DNA from: CAZAAW01 sp964483325
Lineage (GTDB): Bacteria; Pseudomonadota; Alphaproteobacteria; Rhizobiales; Kaistiaceae
Assembly: GCA_964483325.1 (NCBI GenBank)
Contig: CAZAAW010000007.1
Location: forward strand, 1 to 64,000
DNA length: 64,000 nucleotides
Reading direction: 5' to 3'
Shown here: positions 8,538 to 16,533 of the stretch, piece after piece
Numbering within the stretch: the stretch's first letter is position 1
Layout of the letters: every line of letters starts with the position of its first letter
Notes under the pieces: model-generated
The model's database searches: none
Told to the model about the DNA's origin: nothing
The model's input: only the letters and a program-made list of their open reading frames with translations
Made by a program: the position numbers and the translations under genes

Positions 8538-9409
8538 CAGGCGGCGCCGAGAAAGCGCAGGACGGCGGGGCCGGTGATCTCGGGCATCTCGGCATGCGGG
8601 TAGTGCCCGGCGCCGTCGATGAGGACGACCTCGCCGGCAAGGCGCGCCGCCGCCCACTGCGCTTCCGCCGCCGGATCGGGAAAATCCGGATCGCGGGTTC
8701 CCATCACCACCAGGGTCGGGACATGCGCGTCGCCGAGCCGCGCCTCGATGCCGTCCTTCGGCGCTCTTATCATCGCCTTGAGGGCGGCCATGCGGCCCGG
8801 CTGGCGCAGATTGGCGGCGAGGGCATCGATATAGGCCGTCAGGTCGGCCGGCGGCCGGGTCGGGTAGAGCGAGCGGTAGAACGCCTTCCAGGCGCTCACC
8901 GCCCAGGGACCGGAGAAGGCCGTCCGGATCAGCAGCGCCTGCCCGAGGGCTTTCAGGCGGCTGGCCGGCCGGACATCGCGCACTGCCGGGCCGAGAAGCA
9001 CCAGCCGCTGCACCAGCTCCGGCGCCAGGGCGGCGACATGCGCAGCCGAGCCGGCGGCCATCGAGTTGCCGACGATCACGGCCGGGCCGCCGAGGTGGCG
9101 GACAAGCGCGGTGATATCGGCCGCTACTGCCTCGGGCGTATAGGCCGCCCAGCCGGTGCTCGAGCCGCCATGGCCGCGTAGGTCGGCGCTGACGGCACGG
9201 AAGCCGGCGGCCGCAAGCTGTGGGGCGAGGAAACGGTATTCCTGCCGCACATCGCCCATGCCGGGGACCATCACCACAAGAGGGCCGCTGCCGATCTCCT
9301 CATAGGCGAGCCGCCCACCCGGAACATCGAGAAAGCGTGTGGCTGCGGAGCGGATTGCCGGACTTGGCGCGGCCCCGGCGAGCGAGCTGGCGAGCAATGC
9401 GGTGGTCAT
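8537..9409 (-). CDS. Alpha/beta hydrolase
   Basis: A 290-residue alpha/beta-hydrolase-fold enzyme. It shows the oxyanion-region block VVMVPGMGDVRQEYR, ADLRGHGGSS, the nucleophile elbow GNSMAAG (catalytic Ser), the acid region VVMGTRDPDFPDPA and the catalytic His in GAGHYPHAEMP. The N-terminal 25 residues are hydrophobic and may be a weak signal or anchor. GAGGACAGCC precedes the chosen ATG. It forms a two-gene operon with the TetR regulator, so its substrate is likely the regulator's ligand or a related molecule (inference). Confidence 0.9.
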   Translation of the reverse strand: MTTALLASSLAGAAPSPAIRSAATRFLDVPGGRLAYEEIGSGPLVVMVPGMGDVRQEYRFLAPQLAAAGFRAVSADLRGHGGSSTGWAAYTPEAVAADITALVRHLGGPAVIVGNSMAAGSAAHVAALAPELVQRLVLLGPAVRDVRPASRLKALGQALLIRTAFSGPWAVSAWKAFYRSLYPTRPPADLTAYIDALAANLRQPGRMAALKAMIRAPKDGIEARLGDAHVPTLVVMGTRDPDFPDPAAEAQWAAARLAGEVVLIDGAGHYPHAEMPEITGPAVLRFLGAA

Positions 9410-9442
9410 GGCTGTCCTCCTCTGGATAATTCTCATCCCGTA

Positions 9443-9463
9443 TTGGCTAATATAATTAGCTAA
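9443..9463 (-). promoter_or_regulatory. Likely TetR operator upstream of the hydrolase-tetR operon
   Basis: TTGGCTAAT-ATA-ATTAGCTAA is a 9-bp dyad with one mismatch and a three-base spacer, in an otherwise GC-rich region. It lies 34 bases upstream of the hydrolase start, where it would cover the promoter. The size and position fit an autoregulating TetR repressor. Confidence 0.65.
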
Positions 9464-9582
9464 ACGCGCTGCCGAATGCAAGGGCCAACGGATGGGGTGT
9501 GGAAGGGGTGGTGGCGAGGAGACGGAAGCCAGGTGTCGCGGGAAGATTGGTGCAGCGGGCCGGCTGTCCGCCAGCGGCGCCG

Positions 9583-10893
9583 TCAGGGAAGGCTGCGCTG
9601 CAGCTCCTCGCCTTCGTCGTCGCGGCCGAAGGCGCTGCCGGTGCCGCCGAGGACGCGGTTGCGGCCCGCCGCCTTGGCCCGATACAGCCGGTCGTCGGCG
9701 AGCGCGAACAGCGCTTCGATTTCCTGGGCCTCCTGCGGTCCGGTGGCAACGCCGGCACTGATGGTCAGGTGGCCGCCATGCGGCAGCTCGCAGGCGGAGA
9801 CCGCCCGCCGCAACCGCTCGGCGAGGAGGAGGGCGGCGCCATGTCCGACGCCGGGGCAGAGGATGACGAATTCCTCGCCGCCATAGCGGAAGACATGGTC
9901 CGACTCGCGCAGCTGCGCCGTCATGCAGTCGACGATGCGCTTCAGCGATTTGTCGCCGGCGGAATGACCGAAGGCGTCGTTGACGCTTTTGAAGAGATCG
10001 ACGTCGATGACGATCATGCTCAGGGGCTGTCCGGCGCGTCGTGCGGCGGCGTAGATTTCGTGGCTCAGCGTCTCATAGCGCCGCCGGTCGTAGATGCCGG
10101 TGAGGCCGTCGCGGCCGTATTCGGCCAGCAGTTCGCGATAGCGCCGGCGATAGGTGAGCACGTCGAAGATCTCGGCGACCCGGCCCGGCCGGTGCTCGCG
10201 CCCCTGGGCGTGCGATGTGGAGCGGAGGTAGGCGCCGGTCATGAGACTGAACAGCGTGCCCATCGCCAGCTTGACGACCCAGCCGCTGAACAGGATCGAC
10301 GCCGGCATGCCGAACAGCAGCCGCAGCAGCAGATAGAAGCCGACCTGGTCGAAGCTGAGCACGGCCATGACGCTGAGCCAGATGCGCAGCGTCTGCCGTT
10401 CGCCGAACCACTCGCCGGCCTTCTGGTAGAGCAGGATGACGAGGATGCTGTCGATGAACAGCAGTGCCGTGCCCCACGCCATCATCCAGCCCATCTCGTC
10501 CATGAAGGCGAAATCGGGAGCGCGGTCGGGGACCACCGGCAGCAGGATCTGCTGGCGCAGCATCAGCACCAGGCCGATGATCAGCAGGTTGCCGATGAAG
10601 AGGCCGAAGATCGGCTGGCGCGCCGTCGCCGCGTCCTCGCGGATGAAGACCAGCAGCAGCATCGTCAGCTTGCCGGCGAAGAGCACCATGGAGCCGGGCG
10701 AGACCACGACGCCGAGCGGCAGCTCCACATAGAGCACGCTCGCCAGATAGGTCTCCAGGAAGTGCATCACGCCGAGGGCGGTGAAGAAGGTGCCGATGCC
10801 GAGCCGACTGCGCAGATGGAACAGCAGCGTCATCGCCGCGAAGTAGACGCCCGCCTCCGCGACCAGCAATGCGACGTTGACGAGCTGCGGCAT
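9583..10893 (-). CDS. Membrane-anchored diguanylate cyclase (GGDEF)
   Basis: Makes cyclic di-GMP from two GTP, a second messenger that shifts cells from motile to sessile life. Of 436 residues, the first 210 or so are hydrophobic with about six membrane segments (starting VNVALLVAEAGVYFAAMTLL) and probably sense something at the membrane. A short linker leads to a complete GGDEF domain (about 255-420) with DGLTGIYDRRRYE, IDVDLFKSVND and the active-site loop GGEEF at 338-342, the variant found in active cyclases. No EAL domain follows. I see no clear RxxD inhibitory site. Confidence 0.93.
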   Translation of the reverse strand: MPQLVNVALLVAEAGVYFAAMTLLFHLRSRLGIGTFFTALGVMHFLETYLASVLYVELPLGVVVSPGSMVLFAGKLTMLLLVFIREDAATARQPIFGLFIGNLLIIGLVLMLRQQILLPVVPDRAPDFAFMDEMGWMMAWGTALLFIDSILVILLYQKAGEWFGERQTLRIWLSVMAVLSFDQVGFYLLLRLLFGMPASILFSGWVVKLAMGTLFSLMTGAYLRSTSHAQGREHRPGRVAEIFDVLTYRRRYRELLAEYGRDGLTGIYDRRRYETLSHEIYAAARRAGQPLSMIVIDVDLFKSVNDAFGHSAGDKSLKRIVDCMTAQLRESDHVFRYGGEEFVILCPGVGHGAALLLAERLRRAVSACELPHGGHLTISAGVATGPQEAQEIEALFALADDRLYRAKAAGRNRVLGGTGSAFGRDDEGEELQRSLP

Positions 10894-11230
10894 GCCTTGG
10901 GGTGCCCTGGGCCTTGCGAGCGCCTGTCGCCCGTTCCGGAGTCAACTACCCCGCAGATTGTTAAAAGGAAACGCACAACCCCACGTCTTTTTGCGGGGAT
11001 CGACGGCTCTCTTTGCCCCATGAGCAGCTAACGACGTAGCGGCTACGGGCGCGGTTTACTGCACAGCACGGCACGGTTTCGTCATCGCGGTCAAGGTTTA
11101 GGCCGAAGCTTTGCTTTAGAGGAATGTGTCAAAACGGCGGAGATCGCATCGGGAGACAGAAGATGATTTCCGAAGGAACCAGTGATCCGCCGGATTTCTT
11201 ATGAAATGGGGCGAACTGGAGGAAATCAAC
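10894..11230. other. Intergenic region between divergent genes, no gene
   Basis: 337 bases separating the GGDEF gene (minus) from the DUF1236 gene (plus). It contains AT-richer stretches (around 10955-10975 and 11100-11125) where promoters probably sit. A GGAAC at about 11175 is not followed by a matching CGTT, so I do not call an EcfG site here. No hairpin terminator or small gene stands out. Confidence 0.5.
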
Positions 11231-11605
11231 ATGCGTATCAAGCTTGTGCTTGCCGCCGCTGCCCTGTCCTTGACCCCTGCCTTTGCCTTTGCTCAGGCCG
11301 GCGCCGGAGCTGTCGCCGGGGCGGCGGCCGGTGCCGTGGTCGGCGGACCGGTTGGCGCCGTGGTCGGTGCCGGGATCGGCGCCGCGGCCGGTGCGTCCCT
11401 CGACCCGCGCCTGCGCACCTATGTGATCGAGCGCCACGAACCGAGCATCGCCATCACCGGCGACGTGGTGGTCGGGGAGCGGCTTCCGCCCGACGTGGTT
11501 CTCTACCCGGTGCCCGACTATGACGACTACGCCTATGCCATCGTGAACAATCGCCACATCGTCGTCGATGCCCGCACGGGCACCGTCGTCGAGATCATCG
11601 ACTGA
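11231..11605 (+). CDS. DUF1236-like exported glycine-rich protein
   Basis: A 124-residue protein with a clean signal peptide (MRIKLVLAAAALSLTPAFAF, cleavage after AFAQA likely). A Gly/Ala/Val-rich segment follows (about 22-58), typical of glycine-zipper membrane-inserting stretches. The C-terminal half (YVIERHEPSIAITGDVVVGE ... VDARTGTVVEIID) matches the DUF1236 domain, which is common in Hyphomicrobiales and has no known function. GGAGGAAATCAAC precedes the ATG. It probably acts in the periplasm or outer membrane. Confidence 0.82.
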   Translation: MRIKLVLAAAALSLTPAFAFAQAGAGAVAGAAAGAVVGGPVGAVVGAGIGAAAGASLDPRLRTYVIERHEPSIAITGDVVVGERLPPDVVLYPVPDYDDYAYAIVNNRHIVVDARTGTVVEIID

Positions 11606-11621
11606 TCGTGCGCCGCTACAT

Positions 11622-11648
11622 GGGGCTCCGCCGTCTGGGCGGAGCCCC
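11622..11648. terminator. Strong hairpin between convergent genes
   Basis: Perfect 11-bp stem GGGGCTCCGCC / GGCGGAGCCCC with a five-base loop, placed between the convergent DUF1236 and 11660-11887 genes. No T-run follows, so it may be an imperfect or processing-type terminator. Confidence 0.55.
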
Positions 11649-11659
11649 GTGACGGTGCC

Positions 11660-11887
11660 TCAGGCGTTCTCGCCGGACGGCGCGAAGCGGGCGAGCTCCA
11701 CCACCTCGGCCGCCTCGATCGGAAAGGCGTCATCGGCCTCGAAGGCGATGGCACCGGTGGTGGCGTCGGTCATCCTGCCCGCTTCTTCGATCGCCTCCTC
11801 CGGCGTCGGCAATTCGCGCGGCCTGCCGCGGCGTATCTCTCCGTTCCGGTCCGTCGTGATCGTCTGGGCATAGTATTTCAGCGCCAT
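11660..11887 (-). CDS. Small conserved-looking hypothetical protein, EcfG-controlled
   Basis: A 75-residue soluble protein starting ALKYYAQTITTDRNGEIRRG and rich in acidic residues towards the C-terminus (FEADDAFPIEAAEVVELARF). I recognise no domain. Codon use is like its neighbours, and a perfect EcfG-type promoter lies 51 bases upstream, so it is very probably a real stress-induced gene. No signal peptide or membrane segment is visible. Confidence 0.68.
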   Translation of the reverse strand: MALKYYAQTITTDRNGEIRRGRPRELPTPEEAIEEAGRMTDATTGAIAFEADDAFPIEAAEVVELARFAPSGENA

Positions 11888-11937
11888 GGCCGGCTCCTGT
11901 CGTCCCGCGCCGCTGGCAGCGGCTGACTCCTGCGCTC

Positions 11938-11962
11938 AACGCAGCGGTCCGGCCGGCGTTCC
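11938..11962 (-). promoter_or_regulatory. EcfG-type general stress promoter
   Basis: On the minus strand GGAAC (11962-11958) is followed after exactly 16 bases by CGTT (11941-11938). It points at the 75-residue gene whose ATG begins at 11887. Confidence 0.72.
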
Positions 11963-11976
11963 GCACTGCCGCAGGA

Positions 11977-12732
11977 TCAGGCGGAGGCCTCGCGGGTCGC
12001 CCAGATCAGGTAGAGGACGTACCACATGAAGGAGACCAGCTGAAAAACCCAGACGGCCCAGAACCACCAGTTGCGGACGATCGCCGGGTGCTGGATGGCG
12101 AAGGAGAGGACGAGCGCGATCAGGGACAGGACGGCATAGGCGATGGCAACGCCGCGGAAGGCGAAGAAGCCCTGCGCCGGCGGCCGGTTCTCATGCCAGC
12201 GCGACCAGATGATCCAGACGAGCTGCGACAGCACGGCGAGCAGGATCAGCCAGGACAGGAAAGTCGCCAGGCCGTTGCCGTATTCGTCGCCGAACTTGTA
12301 CCAGTCCGTGCCGGGCGGCGAGGCGCTGAACGCGCCGCGTACGGTGTTGAACAGGATGTCGATGGCGAGGCCGAGATACCACCATGTCAGCAGGGTGCGC
12401 AGCCAGCGCCAGGGCGGCGAGGTGAAGATGAAGACGGCGATCAGCCCGAGCAGCAGCAGGAAGCAGACGATCTGCGGCATGGCGATGAAGCCGGGCGAGT
12501 CCATCGTCGCCCCGTTCACGTTGCGGCCGAAGCTGCTGTTGAAATGCGCGAAGGGAATGAGCGTCGGGTCGCCGCCGGCCGCCACCGCCGTCAGCCAGTG
12601 CAGGCCCTCATGGACGAAGGTCTCGAAGAAGAAGAGCGGCGCCAGTCCGAAGACGAGCAGCCACAGGGCGGTCCAGCCATTGGGCGCCCAGAACCGCAGC
12701 AGCTTCGTGCCGTAAGACTCACCGGTGGCCAT
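11977..12732 (-). CDS. Hypothetical multi-pass membrane protein with HEGLH motif
   Basis: A 251-residue protein with about six membrane segments. The first helix carries FFETFVHEGLHWLTAV, where HEGLH (residues 41-45) fits HExxH, the zinc site of many metallopeptidases including intramembrane M50 types. The remaining helices do not show the usual M50 second motif (LDG or NPDG), so catalysis is unproven. The protein is not one I can name. It may instead be a degenerate relative or a membrane protein with a chance match. It shares its strand with the REC-Crp regulator upstream, separated by 128 bases. Confidence 0.75.
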   Translation of the reverse strand: MATGESYGTKLLRFWAPNGWTALWLLVFGLAPLFFFETFVHEGLHWLTAVAAGGDPTLIPFAHFNSSFGRNVNGATMDSPGFIAMPQIVCFLLLLGLIAVFIFTSPPWRWLRTLLTWWYLGLAIDILFNTVRGAFSASPPGTDWYKFGDEYGNGLATFLSWLILLAVLSQLVWIIWSRWHENRPPAQGFFAFRGVAIAYAVLSLIALVLSFAIQHPAIVRNWWFWAVWVFQLVSFMWYVLYLIWATREASA

Positions 12733-12860
12733 TGCCGCCTCCAGCCCGTGTCCAACATTTCTTTCGAAGCCGTCGGGAGATTAGCGCTGGCGTGGCGGTT
12801 CGCCAATGGCCTGCGTGGAGCGGCAGAAGGCTGGCGCTCGGGCGCCGGGCCGCGTGAGCC

Positions 12861-13958
12861 CTAGCCGCTGTCGCACAGGCCCGGCAGCGCTTCACCGGCG
12901 CCGTAGAAGCGCCCGGCGCGCAGCATCAGGCCGGGGCGGTTGCGGATGGTGATGCGGCCGCGCCGGGCGCGGATGAGGCCGTCGCCCTCCAGCGTCTGCG
13001 TCGCGACGGTGACGCCGGCGCGGCGCACGCCCATCATGATCGAGAGAAGCCGGTGCGTGACCGGCAGGTCGTCTGTCGCCAGCCTGTCCTGCACCATCAG
13101 CAAAGCGCGGGCGAGGCGCTCCTCGAGCTTGCCGCGGGCGCTGGCGATCGCCGTGCCGGCCAGCTGCGCCATGAGCCGGCGGGCGTTTTCCAGCAGCGCG
13201 CCGCGCAATGACGGGCTTGCTTCCACTGCCTGCCGCAGGACCGCAGCCGGCAGGGCCAGCGACCAGCCGGGCACCTGCGCGGCGATATCGAAGGACCAGC
13301 CGCCGCCGCCGAGAAGCAGCGATGTGCCGGTCATGCCCTCGCGGCCGATGAGCCCGAGGGCCAGGCGCGCATCCTCGCCATAGGCGGCGGCGGTCAGGGC
13401 AGCGAAACCGGCAATGATGAAATGCACGATCGCCGGCTCTCGCCCCGCTTCCTCCAGCAGTTCCATGGCGCCGAGGCGCCGCAGCGACAGGTGCGGCCGC
13501 AGCCGCTCCCGGTCGGCCGGATCGAGGCGGGCCAGCAGGGTGTTCTCCGTCTCGGTCGGGGAGGGCGGCGGCTCCGGCCGGCGGAATAGCGCCTGCAGCA
13601 GGCTTGCCGGAGCCGTCGGCTTCGCCAGGCGCCGCACCTCGGCATAGCGGACGGGTATGGCGCTGCGCTCGTGGCCGGTGGCGAAGACGAAGGGCGTGCC
13701 GAGCCGGTGCAGGGCATCGGCGACAGGAAAGGCCCATTCGCCATGCAGGTCGAGATCGATGACGGCCCCGTCGATGCGCCGGTCCCCGGCGATCAGCGAC
13801 AGCGCCTCGTCGACGGTGCTCGCCGGGCCGACGACGCGGATACCGTCGCGCGCCAGGGCGTCGGCGATGTCATTGGCGACAAGGAGCTCGTCCTCGACCA
13901 CCAGAACGGAGCGGCCCGCCAGGGGGCGCCAGCTGTTCTGTTCCGCTTGTATGGCCAT
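12861..13958 (-). CDS. Response-regulator receiver fused to Crp/Fnr-type DNA-binding protein
   Basis: A 365-residue regulator. Residues 15-125 form a complete CheY-like receiver: acidic pair E22/D23, phospho-acceptor D68 in AVIDLDLHG, T94 and K113. Residues about 140-250 resemble the beta-roll sensor domain of Crp/Fnr proteins, followed by a winged helix (LPVTHRLLSIMMGVRRAGVT ... LEGDGLIRARRGRITI). The conserved cAMP-phosphate contacts of Crp are not evident. TGGAGAGGC precedes the ATG; upstream codons in frame are proline/arginine-rich shadow. It probably links a histidine kinase to transcription near the DUF892 stress genes, but its targets are unknown. Confidence 0.88.
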   Translation of the reverse strand: MAIQAEQNSWRPLAGRSVLVVEDELLVANDIADALARDGIRVVGPASTVDEALSLIAGDRRIDGAVIDLDLHGEWAFPVADALHRLGTPFVFATGHERSAIPVRYAEVRRLAKPTAPASLLQALFRRPEPPPSPTETENTLLARLDPADRERLRPHLSLRRLGAMELLEEAGREPAIVHFIIAGFAALTAAAYGEDARLALGLIGREGMTGTSLLLGGGGWSFDIAAQVPGWSLALPAAVLRQAVEASPSLRGALLENARRLMAQLAGTAIASARGKLEERLARALLMVQDRLATDDLPVTHRLLSIMMGVRRAGVTVATQTLEGDGLIRARRGRITIRNRPGLMLRAGRFYGAGEALPGLCDSG

Positions 13959-14043
13959 GCCTCTCCAGCGACGGAATCCCCCAGCCGGAAGACGATGCGC
14001 AAGGCGGCCGTTGGGGGAGCCCCCTCCGGCCGCTCTGTCGGGA

Positions 14044-14805
14044 CTAGGACTTGGCGGTCTGTCCGGGGGTGCTCCTGCTCTTGGCAGCCTCTGCGCCCTT
14101 GGAGCTAGTGACGCCTGTCTGGGCCGATACCGCGGAGCCGGAGGTTCCCGCTTGCGCCTCCTTCGTCGTGTTCCCGCCTGGTCTGGCGGTGCTTCCGGCC
14201 GACGGGGAGGCTGTGGCCGTGGTGGAGGATGCCGTGCCGCCGCTGCGACCGGCGTTCCCCCGGCCAGTGCGTGCGCTTGTGCCCGTCGTGGTGCCAGACG
14301 CTGCCGCCTTGGCCTGCGCAGCGGCGTTGACGCCGCCCTCGGCAATCTCGGTCAGCAGGCGGTCGGTCTCCTTCTCCTCGCCGAGCGACTGCCGCAGCAG
14401 GCCGGCGACATCCGGCATGTCCAGCTCCTCCGCCCAGCCGCACAGCGCGGTGTAGCGGTTGATCTCATAGTGCTCGACCGTCTGGGCGGCGCCGATCAGC
14501 GCCGCGTCGATGGCCGGGCCGCCCTTGAATTCCTCGATCGTCTCGTCGCCTTCCTCGAGGATGCCCTTCATCGCCTCGCAATCGGGACCGCCGCGCCGGA
14601 CGCCGAGCATCTCGAAGATCTGCTCGAGGCGCTCGATCTGGTCCTGGGTCTGGTCGCGATGGGTCTTGATGGCTTCGCGCAGCTCGGCCGCCTTGGCCGC
14701 CCGTGCCTGGCGCGGCAGCGCCCGGAAAATCTGCTGCTCGGCGGAATAGATGTCTTTCAACGTATGGAGGAAGAGGTCGTCCAACGCCTGTCCGTGCTGC
14801 ATCAT
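14044..14805 (-). CDS. DUF892 (YciE/YciF) ferritin-like protein with low-complexity tail
   Basis: Residues 1-165 form a ferritin-like four-helix domain of the DUF892 family: LFLHTLKDIYSAEQQIFRAL, LEQIFEMLG, QTVEHYEINRY and GEEKETDRLL supply the Glu/His pattern of a likely di-iron site. The remaining 90 residues are a Gly/Ala/Ser/Thr-rich disordered tail ending SRSTPGQTAKS. DUF892 proteins are induced by osmotic and oxidative stress. It lies 78 bases downstream of a second DUF892 gene on the same strand and probably shares its stress promoter. Confidence 0.9.
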   Translation of the reverse strand: MMQHGQALDDLFLHTLKDIYSAEQQIFRALPRQARAAKAAELREAIKTHRDQTQDQIERLEQIFEMLGVRRGGPDCEAMKGILEEGDETIEEFKGGPAIDAALIGAAQTVEHYEINRYTALCGWAEELDMPDVAGLLRQSLGEEKETDRLLTEIAEGGVNAAAQAKAAASGTTTGTSARTGRGNAGRSGGTASSTTATASPSAGSTARPGGNTTKEAQAGTSGSAVSAQTGVTSSKGAEAAKSRSTPGQTAKS

Positions 14806-14883
14806 GGCCGCGGCCCTTGTTCGGCGGGAGGGAAATGGGAAGGGCCACCAGAGGCGACCCTTCCCGGTGCGGGGAACGGCGCG

Positions 14884-16197
14884 TCAGCGCGAGCGGCGTC
14901 CCCGGTAGTCGTCATCCGACATGCGCCGCGACGAGCGGCGGTCGTCGTCATAGTCGGAGCGCCGGCCTTCCCAGCCGCGGCGTGAGGCCTCCGAGTGGCC
15001 CTCGGGATCGCCATACCAGCCGCTGCCTTCATGCTCGGAGCGCTGCCAGCCGCGGCGCGAGGCTTCCGAGTGGCCCTCGCGGTCGCCATACCAGCCGCTG
15101 CCTTCATGGTCGGAATGCTGCCAGCCACGACGCGAGGCTTCGGAGTGACCCTCGGGGTCTCCGTACCAGCCGCTGCCTTCGTGATCGGAGCGCTGCCAGC
15201 CGCGGCGCGAGGCCTCGGAGTGACCTTCCGAATCGCCGAACCAGCCGCCGCGGCGACGGTCGTCGTCGTCATCACGGCCACGGCTGCGATAGCCGCCACG
15301 GCGGTCGTCGTCATCGTAGTCGCGCCCACGGCTGCTGTAGCCGCTGCGCCGGTCGTCGTCATAGTCGCGGCCGCGGCTGCTGTAACCGCCGCGCCGGTCG
15401 TCATCGCTGACGAAACGGCCTTCCTCGTCGCGCGCCCGGTACTGGGACGAGCGGCCGCGCCGGTCGTCGTCATCGTCACGGCCACGGCTGCGATAGCCGC
15501 GGTCGTCGCTCATGAAACGACCTTCCTCGTCGCGGGACCGCGACTGCGAGTTGCGCGAGTAGCGGCGATCGTCGTCGTCGCTGGTGAAGCGGCCGTATTC
15601 GTCACGTTCGCGTTCGTTGGACATTCTTGGCATTTGCACAGACTCCCTGTTGCTGCCGCGGGCGCGGATGTCTCGCGGCTTCAGTTCACCTTGTCGGGTC
15701 TCCGCTTCCGCATCGGCCGCCTGGAACTTCTCTTCCAGATCGGCCAGGCGGAGATCGGCCTGCTTCTCTTCCTGGAGCGTCTCGCCGAGCAGGTTCGCGG
15801 CTTCGCTCATGCCCAGCTGTTCAGCCCAGCTCTTCAGCGCGCCGTAGCGTGGAATCTCGTAGCGCTCGACCGTCTGGGCGGCGGCGATGACGGCGGTGTC
15901 GCCGATCGGGCCGTCGCCGAACTCCTGCAGCAGGTGTTCGCCTTCCTTGACGATCGCCCGGATCGCCGGGCAGCGCTGGGCCCGAGCCGGCCGGTCGGCC
16001 GAGGCGAAGATCTTTTCGATCCGCTGCGCCTGCTCCTCGGTCTCCTCGAGGTGGGACTGAAGTCCCTCGCGCAGTTCCTCGGAGCGGGCCTGCCGGATCA
16101 AGCGCGGCAGGGCGCGCAGGATCTGTTTCTCCGCGTCGTAGATGTCCGCCAAGCTGCTCCAGAAGAGCTTGGCGAGGTCTTTGCCGTTGGCGGCCAT
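14884..16197 (-). CDS. DUF892 ferritin-like protein with tandem-repeat hydrophilic tail
   Basis: The N-terminal 165 or so residues (starting ANGKDLAKLFWSSLADIYDA) are a DUF892 ferritin-like domain with QTVERYEIPRY and GETLQEEKQADLRL, as in the neighbouring paralogue. The remaining 270 residues are extremely hydrophilic: first several RDEEGRFxSDD units alternating with Arg/Asp-rich stretches, then four 25-residue repeats built on GWYGDPEGHSEASRRGW. These resemble the glycine-rich KGG repeats of stress proteins. The ATG at 16197 fits the family start; the frame upstream is open but not coding-like. A perfect EcfG promoter lies 65 bases upstream. Confidence 0.88.
   Translation of the reverse strand: MAANGKDLAKLFWSSLADIYDAEKQILRALPRLIRQARSEELREGLQSHLEETEEQAQRIEKIFASADRPARAQRCPAIRAIVKEGEHLLQEFGDGPIGDTAVIAAAQTVERYEIPRYGALKSWAEQLGMSEAANLLGETLQEEKQADLRLADLEEKFQAADAEAETRQGELKPRDIRARGSNRESVQMPRMSNERERDEYGRFTSDDDDRRYSRNSQSRSRDEEGRFMSDDRGYRSRGRDDDDDRRGRSSQYRARDEEGRFVSDDDRRGGYSSRGRDYDDDRRSGYSSRGRDYDDDDRRGGYRSRGRDDDDDRRRGGWFGDSEGHSEASRRGWQRSDHEGSGWYGDPEGHSEASRRGWQHSDHEGSGWYGDREGHSEASRRGWQRSEHEGSGWYGDPEGHSEASRRGWEGRRSDYDDDRRSSRRMSDDDYRGRRSR
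14960..15246 (-). repeat. In-frame tandem repeat, 75-bp period, about four units
   Basis: Four nearly identical 75-base (25-codon) units encode EGHSEASRRGW plus a short SDHEGSGWYGD spacer inside the DUF892 gene. The copies differ at a few bases, mostly silent or conservative (Gln/Glu, Asp/Glu, Pro/Arg/Ser), so selection on the protein is likely. Copy number could vary by slippage. Confidence 0.85.
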
Positions 16198-16261
16198 GGC
16201 TGGTCCTCGATCGTCGCTGGGGTTGCCGCCGCCCCGCCGGCCGGTGCGTCGGTCCCCAGCA

Positions 16262-16286
16262 AACGAGCCGCAACGACGCCGGTTCC
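16262..16286 (-). promoter_or_regulatory. EcfG-type general stress promoter
   Basis: On the minus strand GGAAC (16286-16282) and CGTT (16265-16262) are separated by exactly 16 bases. It points at the repeat-tailed DUF892 gene starting at 16197. The rest of the 336-base gap to the PQQ dehydrogenase holds no other gene. Confidence 0.75.
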
Positions 16287-16533
16287 ACCCGCCGCCGGCA
16301 AATGCCCGAAGCCGCCGCCATGCGTACCGATCCGTACAGAAGACGAGGGAATTCTGGCGGCGGCGACCGCTGGCGCGGAGCGGAAAGGGTCGGCGCGCCA
16401 GGGCCGGCCGGAGGTCCGGGTAGTGGTCTATGCGAGGCTGATGGTATGTTTTCCTGTGCGATCGCGGCGCAGGCCGGGACGCTGCCCGTCGGCACAGGCG
16501 GGCCAAGCAACAAAACGAACCCGAGGAAACAAC

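Noticed and set aside
11175..11205. EcfG promoter for the DUF1236 gene
   Set aside because: GGAAC is present, but no CGTT follows at 16 or 17 bases.
14960..15246. CRISPR-like regular repeats
   Set aside because: Units are 75 bases, contiguous without unique spacers, and encode protein repeats in frame.
14995..16533. In-frame extension upstream of the PQQ dehydrogenase
   Set aside because: The extension is Ala/Val-rich shadow of the DUF892 gene; the real start at 16534 has a ribosome site and a signal peptide.
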